Positions 33,501 to 43,387 of a stretch of DNA of 64,000 nt are shown here, piece after piece. Where the stretch lies: assembly GCA_020284085.1 (NCBI GenBank), contig JACEVL010000966.1:1-64000 (forward strand). The letters run 5' to 3'. The stretch's first letter is position 1; each line of letters opens with the position of its first letter. The position numbers and the translations under genes are program-made. Origin of the DNA: Aporrectodea caliginosa. Taxonomy: Eukaryota > Annelida > Clitellata > Crassiclitellata > Lumbricidae. The notes under the pieces were generated by a model. That model was not told the DNA's origin and did not search any database. It saw nothing but the letters and a program-made list of their open reading frames with translations.

Positions 33501-36500
33501 ACGATAAAACCGGAAGCTTGTATATGACGTGCGATCTGATGAAAAGTTAACTAGAATGTACAAATAAGGAATGAGGTGGATAAACAAGTTACACATACAC
33601 GGTAGAACACATTCAGAAATCAAAATGACAATATAAAATTTCATTGGAATCTTAAAAAAGTAAATGCCGTTGAAAGTGACGTAGAGGAATTACACTGTTG
33701 CATGGACGCTGCATGGACGGCGTCCAGACGGTGCTGCCTAATAAGTGGCAGGACGGCGTCCAGCCTTGAAAATAAGTGCCTGGACGCCGTCCATGACCGT
33801 CCATGCACACTTTAAGCCCTGACTAATAGAGAGTGTTTCTTAGACGTAGAATGAAACGATGGTTGAAGGCAACTGAGTTCACTTACCAAACCGGAACAGT
33901 TGAACTAAACGTCTGCGCTGTGGGAGAAGACATCATCTGAAAACAGACACAATAGCAAAACAAGGTTACAGACGCTGCTCTCAAGAAACAAGTGCGTTAC
34001 AACACTCCATACAAATTCAATCATGCTTCTCAAATAATAAGAATAATCTTCGTTTATTATTTCAAACTGATGCACCGCAGTATGATTACAATTCATAGTA
34101 TGAACGGATGATCACAAGTTATTACAGGAGTTGAATTTAACTGATTGGTAGGAATGCAAGGCACACATCACGTCCTACTGCTCATTTTTCCGCCATCTGG
34201 CGAATGAAAGGCTGAGTAGACCTTTTTGTATAAAACAAGCTTTATACGCATTCTAAAGATATGTGTAATACATTGTACATATTTAAGCACGCCAGTGGTG
34301 ACTCTTCTAGTACCCGTTCGTCTATTGATTAACGGTTAACCTATTGTTCATTATGATTTAACATTATATGGGATGGCACAGGTGACTGTTTTTGTGAGAT
34401 ACTTAAAATGCATTTATAGTAAGTGTCCATGTATGTACAGACAAACAAACACAATTTATTGCGGATTTTTTTATTCCCGAGCACGACAAAAACGACGTTT
34501 TGCTGTAACCCATTATTCCAACAAAAAACAAAGTACTGTCAACATGTTTGTAGCGAATAATGCCGATAACAGAACGTTCCGTCCAAACCACCAGACCGAT
34601 CCGTCAAGCGTGCCAGCAAGGCATTTATAACCAGCTGGTCGATCAGTCAAACTTCTGATTCTTTCCAATCCAAAACAACATCTCCGACGTGCTGTTCCAC
34701 CCATCCATCACCCGGATCTTGAAGAATATGTTGGACAAAATTCAGTGCAAGGTGTCTCGCAAGAGCGCCGAACGCGACGAAATTTATCATCGGTCGTATT
34801 TATGAATGACGCGGCGTTCCATAGCCATAAGCTTCAACGCTTCATCGATCACGGCGTGGACATATTTTATGGTCGGTTACCTTGGATAGTGTCGGTCGAT
34901 CATATAAGGCTGCAGCGGATTCTGTGCACGGACCCGGACAGTTGCACGCCAAGTCCGTGATGTATATAAAGCCGAAAACTTTGTTTGCATCATTGTCACT
35001 TAAAAGTGTGAGTTCGGGCAAACAGCGCCATTGTCCGAAGCGAGCATTAATCACGAGCTGGAGAGCTCTATCAACACAACACTTGAATAAAGCAGTCCAG
35101 AATTTCTGTGGACAAACTTTGCTAAGCATCTCTGACGCCGCGAATACGGGACTGAAGAATTCCGACGCAAACTGTGAAATGCTTCCGTTTCTAATATGCC
35201 AATGATATCGAGTGCTCTGACCCTCTGTGGCCTCTGACCCCGTGACCCGCACAACTGAATATTTTAACAGTTCGGCTGTCAACTGATTTCACGTCAAGGT
35301 GAACATTACTCAGCTTAATTACCATCAGCATCAACATCTTCTTCACACCAGCCACGCAGTCAACTCTCGCTTTCGTGGACAGAGAGAGTCACAACGTTTG
35401 ATCAGAAGATTAGCCGCTTAAGAACCTGGATGACACTTCGTCTAAGATGTCTTCTCAGCACACATGTCTACCCTCTTTGATATACTCACTATAAATGGCC
35501 GATCCAGGGGCCTGCCATCAAGTTGCTTCCCCAAACTGGATCGGCTGAGCGCTGTCAGCTAAACTTTGATAGTAAAACTGTCACCGAACGATTGGTAAAG
35601 TACGAAGGATCGTAAAAGTCACGGGGCTTTGCCCACCTCCCGTACCTTTTCAACTTCAGTCTGGACCCAGCCATTACTACACTTGGTCATTACGGAGATT
35701 TGTATAGCGCCCCTTCAAGGTTACTACTCGTAACTGAACCTTCCAATAGCCGTAATAAGGGCGACTAAAAATGGGGCCAGCGATTCTCTCACAATCTAAC
35801 GATCGAGCTCAGTTGAAACCAGTTATGAATGGCACTCTCAGTTTTTCCCTCCATCTGCTGAGGCAGGAAATATAGACGCCCAATGCAGAACGAAGCTGAC
35901 AAGACATAGGAAGTTACGAACTCCTTCTGAACCAATTCTCTGGCCAAAAGCAGCAATAGCGGCACAAAGAGTAGCAACGATGACAACAACAATAACAGCA
36001 GCACAAACAGCAGCAGAACAAACAGCAATAACAATAACAATAACAGCAACTAAAACAGCAGCAACATCAATAACAGCAGCACGTATCGTTTCACGAAACA
36101 GCAGCAATAGCAACAACAACAGCAACAGCAATAACAAGAGCAGCAGAAGCAGCAGCAGCAGAAACAGCAACGGCAGAAAGAGCAGCAATAGCAAAAAACA
36201 ACAATAACAGCAGCAGAAACAGCAGTGGCATAAACAGCAGCAGCAGCAGAAACAGCAGTAATAGCAACAACAACAATAACAGCAGCAGAAACAGAAGCAG
36301 CAGCAGCAGAAACAGCAGCATTAAAGTGTTGAACCTTGGGTCGTGAGATGCTGGAGTTCCAGGACAGCAAATATTCAGAATTCCGAGACTTCGAAAGTTG
36401 TCACGATTACGGTCGGATGATGGAGGGACTGTCGTGGAAGGGAGGAAGGGTAGGGGACCGGGTTTTTTTGTCTGGGTTCAGAGGGGTTCGTTCATTGTTT

Positions 36501-39500
36501 TCCATTTGGTTGTGTTGATTATCAGTGGACAGACGATAATCGAAACCAGATTTATACGAGGTTGGACGACCTTCGTTCGGTTCAAGTCAGCCGAGTACAT
36601 CCTCCGCTTTGCATTAATCACATCCACTGCAATGCTATAGCCAAGCGTCGTCTACAGCACGGATGATTCCTACACCCTCCGGGTCCTCCCCATCATGACG
36701 ATGGTGATCATGACGACGACGATGATTACGATGACGACGATCATGATGACGATGATGATGACGATGAAGATAACGATGAAGAAGATGATGATGAAGATTA
36801 CGATGAACATGATGATGATGAAGATTACGATGATTATAACGATGATCATGATGACGACGACGACGAAGGCGATGACGATGAAGATGATGCTGATGGCAAC
36901 TACTCTGAAGACGACTACGACGGCAAAGATGATGGTGGTGGTGCCATGGTGATGTTACAACGACAAAGAGCCTTGGGTTGATGAAGAGGGTAAGCGTGAT
37001 ATGTATTACATTATATATGGGGCTCCAGTTAGCTATCCAGTTAGCTATCCAGTTAGCTATCCAGTTAGCTATCCACAGAAGGAAGAGCCGACTGGATGGT
37101 CACGTGATGTTGCCAAGTGGAAAGGGTCACAGCCAAGGTCGTCTGAATTTACGGTCGCAGTCACGTAACACGATAGTAAAGAAACTTCCAAGGGAAAGCC
37201 AAATGGAAAATTGGACTGGAGAGCGCGTTTACTAGACTCTTTGAAAATTAAGCTTGTTTAGCAAGACTGGAATCAACACACGAATATAACCAACAATGGC
37301 AATACGAAAGGCAGTCAACTAGTCAGTTAGCTATCCAGTTAGCTATCCAATTAGCTATCCAGTTAGCTATCCAGTTAGCTATCCAGTCAGCTATCTATTT
37401 AGCTATCCAGTTAGCTATCCAGTTAGCTATCCAGTTAGCTAACCAGTTAGCTATCCAGTTAGCTATCCAATTAGCTATCTAGTTAGCTATCTAGTTAGCT
37501 ATCCAGTTAGCTATCCAGTTAGCTATCCAATTAGCTATCTAGTTAGCAATCCAGTTAGCTATCTACCGGGTTTTTTTGTCGTTAGCTATCCAGTTAGCTA
37601 TCCAGTTAGCTATCCAATTAGCTATTTAGTTAGCAATCCAGTTAGCTATCCAGTTAGCTATCCAATTAGCTATCTAGTTAGCAATCCAGTTAGCTATCTA
37701 GTTAGCTATCCAGTTAGCTATCCAGTTAGCTATCTAGTTAGCTATCCAGTTAGCAATCCAGTTAGCTATCTAGTTAGCTATCCAATTAGCTATCTAGTTA
37801 GCAATCCAGTTAGCTATCTAGTTAGCTATATAGTTAGCTATCCAGTTAGCTATCCAGTTAGCTATCCAGTTAGCTATCCAGTTAGCTATCCAATTAGCTA
37901 TCTAGTTAGCAATCCAGTTAGCTATCTAGTTAGCTATCCAGTTAGCTATCCAGTTAGCTATCCAATTAGCTATCTAGTTAGCAATCCAGTTAGCTATCTA
38001 GTTAGCTATCCAGTTAGCTATCCAGTTTGCTATCCAATTAGCTATCTAGTTAGCAATCCAGTTAGCTATCTAGTTCTATCCAGTTAGCCATCCAGTTAGC
38101 TATCCAGTTAGCTATCCAGTTAGCAATCCAGTTAGCTATCTAGTTAGCTATCCAATTAGCTATCTAGTTAGCAATCCAGTTAGCTATCCAATTAGCTATC
38201 CAGTTAGCCATCCACTTTGCCGGACAGCCAGTCAATTAGTCATCCTGTTAGCCAGTCCAATGTCCAGCCACTTATCCATCTACCCAGCTAGCCAGTCAAT
38301 TAATCAACCAGTTAGCCAGTCCGTTAGACATACACTCATCCATCCATCCAATCCAGCTAGCCAGTCAATTAATTATCCAATTAGCCACGTAGTTAGCCAT
38401 CCAGTTAGCCAGCCAAGTGTAGAAGCGTAAAGCGGCCGTAAAACTTAACGAGTCGGCACTTAAATTAGGGGATTAATGTTCTACGTTATATGCTGATGTT
38501 TCTGCTTATCGTAAAATGCAAATGGCGAATCGTTGGAAGAAGCGAGGAGATTAAACCTCCATAAAGCGGACAATGGAGAGGCAGCACATCCCTCTTCCCT
38601 CCTACTCCTCCTCCATCCACCCATTCTTCTCCCTCCAGGTAAACGACCCCCACCGCATTCGAATTCAGTGGGCGCACACACGTGACCTCGTGGACGCACG
38701 GAAGACAAGCAAATATTCTTCTAATTCTTCTAAAGACGTCCATTCAACCGGACCAATTGCGATGGTCGTAAGATCTTCCTCGCTTAATTACCACTGCCTA
38801 ACTCCACCCGCCCCACTAGGAGAAGCCAGGGAAAGGGAGGATCAGCGAGGAATCAACAGGAGGAGGAGGAGCAGGAGGAGGAGGAGCAGGAGGAAATGGA
38901 GGAAGAGGGAGGAATATGGAGGAAGAGAGGAGGAAGAGAAGCAGAGAGAAGCAGAGAGAAGGAAGCGATCGTGGGGGAGTTGTAAGAGTATGCAGGAGGA
39001 GGAAGGAGGAGGAGGATCAAGAGCAGAAGGAAAGGGAGGAGGAAGAGAAAGGAGGAAGAAGAGGGAAGAAGAGATGCAGAATCATGAGGAGAAAGAGAAG
39101 GAAGTGATACAGAGGATATCTGTAAGAGGATACAGAACAGGAGGAGGAGGCTCAAGAGCATGAGGAAAGGGAGGAGGAAGAGAGAAAAGAGGAAAGAAAC
39201 GCAGGATCCAGAGGATAAAGAGAAGGAAGTGATGGGGAAGTTAAAAGAGGATGGAGGGAGGAGGAGGCGCAAGATCAAGAGCAGGAGGGAAGGGAGGAAT
39301 ATGGAAGAGGGAGGAAGATACCCAGGACCAAGAGACGGAAGCGATGGTGGAGGAGTTGTAAGGAGGATGGAGAAGCGGAGGAGGAGAGGAGTAGGAGGAG
39401 GAGGAGGAGAAGCATCAGAGGACGGAGTACTATCGATGTAATGCTGGCATGTAGAGGTAATTCATGCCAAGACTGAATCGAAAGAACGACGACAGGTCCT

Positions 39501-42500
39501 ATACTCATTTCTGCCAACCGCTTCTTCAACAAACACTTCTCTCATATGCCGACCGCTCCCGTCTCTCTCGAAAGTTCTTCACGTCAGCTCGTCTTCTCCC
39601 AGCCAGCCTTCCTTCCTTCTTTCCCTCCATCCCTTCATCCCTCCCTCAATCGGTGTCATCAGGTGCAGTCCAAAAACGATGAACACACGAGCACAACATT
39701 CAAAAGAATCTCATCATAGTATTCTGATGATGGTGACGATAAGGTTGATGATTACCCGGCTTAGTAAACCATTGATACAATATTCCACCGAAAATATTAT
39801 TTGGGAATGGCCGATTGGCATTTTTGCCTTTTTCCGATTCCGAATAGTAACCGGATATTTGGACTGCTTTTCGGTCGAATCCAGATTCGATCGATGTATT
39901 AGCAATATTTATTTTCATTGGCAAAGAGATAATAATTAAAGATAAAAGTAATTCAAACGAGAGTTTATTCATTCATTCATTCGGAGGACTTATATAGCGC
40001 CCCTCAAAGATAACCTACCCAGAGGCGCTCCAATGAACCAGTTCAAATAAATTAACATTTGAAACCGCCTGGCGTAAGAAACTGTCCATCATTTTTTTGC
40101 AGCGTCGTGTCGCAATTTCATTATTTTACTCGGACTTTCAGTGATAAAGATTAAAGATTACCGCAGGAGGTCACTCAAACAGGTTACTATTTTTCTGTTA
40201 ATGAAAGAAGAAATTGTTTTTGGTAAAAAAATCACTGTTTTGGTATTTGGATCGGTAGTCCTGTGATGCGCTGATTCCGATTAATACCGATTAGTGTGAA
40301 ATCCAACTCGAACCGATTTCCGGATCAACATTCGGCCCTTCCCTACCGAAAATCACACGTTTATTGCCAGAATTGTCTCGAGAAAACATACTGTTTCGTT
40401 TCTCCGACTCGCCGCTTTAGGATCTATCAGATAGCGCCTTTTTATAGATGCATGGCCTTAAGATGTGCATAGGCCTATAATATATAAAATATACAGATAC
40501 ATGTTGAAACTGTTCGCGATGTCCTGGATAGGAGCCAAGGTCTCCCCAAACATGAAACAGAAGAACGGAGCGTGTAGTTTTAAAATATATGCTGTGCTCG
40601 GATGAGCAGAGGCGTTAATCATTCAGCTATTCCGGGGTGTATTTGGCGCCGCTGTCTGACTCACCTGGTCTGTGAGTGGACTGTGGTCGGAGGACGTGGA
40701 GCCGGGCATTTGGCTGTCGGGGCTCATCATTCCCCTCTCGTTTTCGTGCATTAGCGTTTCAATGTGGTCCTGAAGAGGAGTAACACACAGGTAGCAATGC
40801 ATCAACACACCTGTCCGAGACTTATCAGCATCATTACCATCATCACCTCAGATGACCTTGTCTTCCTGAACACACAATCACACGAACGATCGCACGCACA
40901 TACTTACACACACGCACGCGCAAACGCACACACCTACACACACCTACACACACACACACACGCACACCTACACACACACACACACATCTGTCGATCCATT
41001 TTCATTTAAAGCGTAATACTGCAATAGCCAACAATCAATGGTTGCTGAAAATTCTGAATGGATGGATGGAGACATGGATGGATGGATGCTGATGCATGCA
41101 TGAATAGATGGATGGATGGATGGATGGATGGATTTATGGATGGATGGATGGATGGATGGATGGATGGATTTATGGATGGATGGATGGATGGATGGATGGA
41201 TGGATGGATGGATGGACCGGATAAACCGTCCTGTAGTGGATATGACCGCGTAGCGCCAAAGTGCGTTTGTAGGATGGATGACCTTTGCCTGTCGTGGCTG
41301 ACGGTTGGTCGGTGGGAGCGAATGAATGGAAGTTCAAGTTACGAGAGAGAACGGGACAGAGAGAGGGAGGGAAATAGGGAGACAGAGAGACACAGACAGA
41401 CAGAGAGAGACAGAGACAGAGACGGAGGGAGTGGAAGAGAGAGAGACAGACAGACAGACAGGCAGACAAATAGACAGAGATGGAGGGAGAGGGTGGGAGA
41501 GAGACAAAGAGAAACGGAAAGACAGACGATGTGTGTGGCGGCGTTCAAGGTAATCGACGCCCAGACGAGAACAGGTAGCACAGGTTCCACAACACTTGAT
41601 CGACGCTGCCTTATACGGATATACGACCGACCGACCGAAGGACGGACGGACCGCATAACTAGAGGGGAGAAGAGAGAGTCCAAAGGGTCGCCTTACCGAT
41701 CGACCGACCGACCGCCGCTAGCCACAGCGCCACCGCTGCCGCAGAGTATCTGGTGGTCGCCGAAGTCAGGCCTCGCCGGTAATTATGAACGTCGGCGAAA
41801 CGATTAGAATTCAAGGGATTGCATATTGGAGGGGAACGGGCGCTCCCTTTACCACAGGGATCGACTTACACGGGCCACGGAACACGGCCTGCATTAACAC
41901 ATCATCATTGGCCGCTGGGAATGGACGTTTTGGGGTCAGTTGAAAGGTTAAACTGCTCAGTGAAGCACACCCACGCCATCCCACAATTCTATCCCTAATC
42001 AATGAAACTGGGGTCGGTGGGATTTCTGGGAAGTATGCGAGAGCCACTGGGAGAAATTCCACTGGTACAGTTACCCGATCCAATGAAAATTATATTCCCA
42101 CAACACGCACATGCACACACACATACACATACACACATGCTTGCATAAACAACCAAACACACTCACACGTGCACACAAATATACACATTCACAAACACAA
42201 ACATGCACACAAACATAAACACATGAAAACAGACATGCACACGAATATACACATGCACAAACACAAACACACACCAACATGCAGACAAATAAACAAATGC
42301 TCAAATACAAACATACACACAAATATACACAAGCATAAGCACAAGCACAAACACATACAAACATGCACACAAACATACACATTCACAAACACACACAAAC
42401 ATACACATTCACAAACACACACAAACATACACATGCAGACACACAAACACAAGCCAACACGCACACAAATAAACAAATGCACAAACACAAAGATGCACAC

Positions 42501-43355
42501 AAACACACAAATGCACAAACACAAAGATGCACACAAATATACACATGCACAATCTCAAACACAAGCACACAGGGATGCTCCCATAACTTGATGAATGCAC
42601 TCAGTTGGTAAGTAGGTAGGCAAGTGACAGGTGATAGGAGGCAGAGTGGTATAAAGCGAAGGATCTTTTCTTACCAGAACGTTTTCAAATGCGAGGTTTT
42701 CGTTATACAGACTGGCATCCTTGACGTCCGTTGGAGTATAGTGGCTGCAAACAGAAATTAACAGGAAACGTCTTCAGCACAATTTACTTGACGAGCAGGT
42801 GACTTTCAACATGCATTGGTTTGCAGCATTGCAGTTAAGAGTACCAAAAACTCAACCTCCTGCAAACTCTATGCATCAAAATTAATTAGAATTTTTATCA
42901 TTGTTATTATTGCCATTGTTACTCTTTATATTATTATTATTATTATTATTATATTATTATTATTATTATTATTGGGGTGGGCAACGATTAAAAATTTTAA
43001 TCGAAATTAATCGCACGATTAAAATTATTAATAACGCGATTAATTTTGAACGCATGTCACAAGAGATAACAAGTACAACTACTCTACCGACTCTGAGTAG
43101 TAACGTTGAATATGCACTATGTAAATGCTTGCAGTCAATAAACAAAAAGCAAACATGCTTTTACTACTTGTTTTTACTTTTTAGTTTTACTTTAAAGTTT
43201 AAAGTTTAAAATGAGCGGTTTTATTCAGAACGTTTTAGCGCATTTCTATAAATAATTGGGCGCAGTGACAATCGCGTTAACTGCGTAAAAAAGTTAATGG
43301 CGTTAATTAATTAATGCATTAATCACGTTAATACGCGTTAAATGCCCAACCATAA

Positions 43356-43387
<32 letters not shown>

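Noticed and set aside
35789..36370. Poly-Leu and Ala/Val-rich frames that look like membrane proteins
   Set aside because: Translation of a CAGCAR trinucleotide tract.
36978..37235. Frame with repeated QLAIQLAI
   Set aside because: It is the 12-bp minisatellite read in one frame.
37020..38225. CRISPR-like array
   Set aside because: The repeats are contiguous 12-bp units without unique spacers, in an animal intron.
38573..39441. 196-codon Glu/Arg-rich frame resembling a coiled-coil protein
   Set aside because: A polypurine GGA/GAA tract; no splice or start context and composition explains it.
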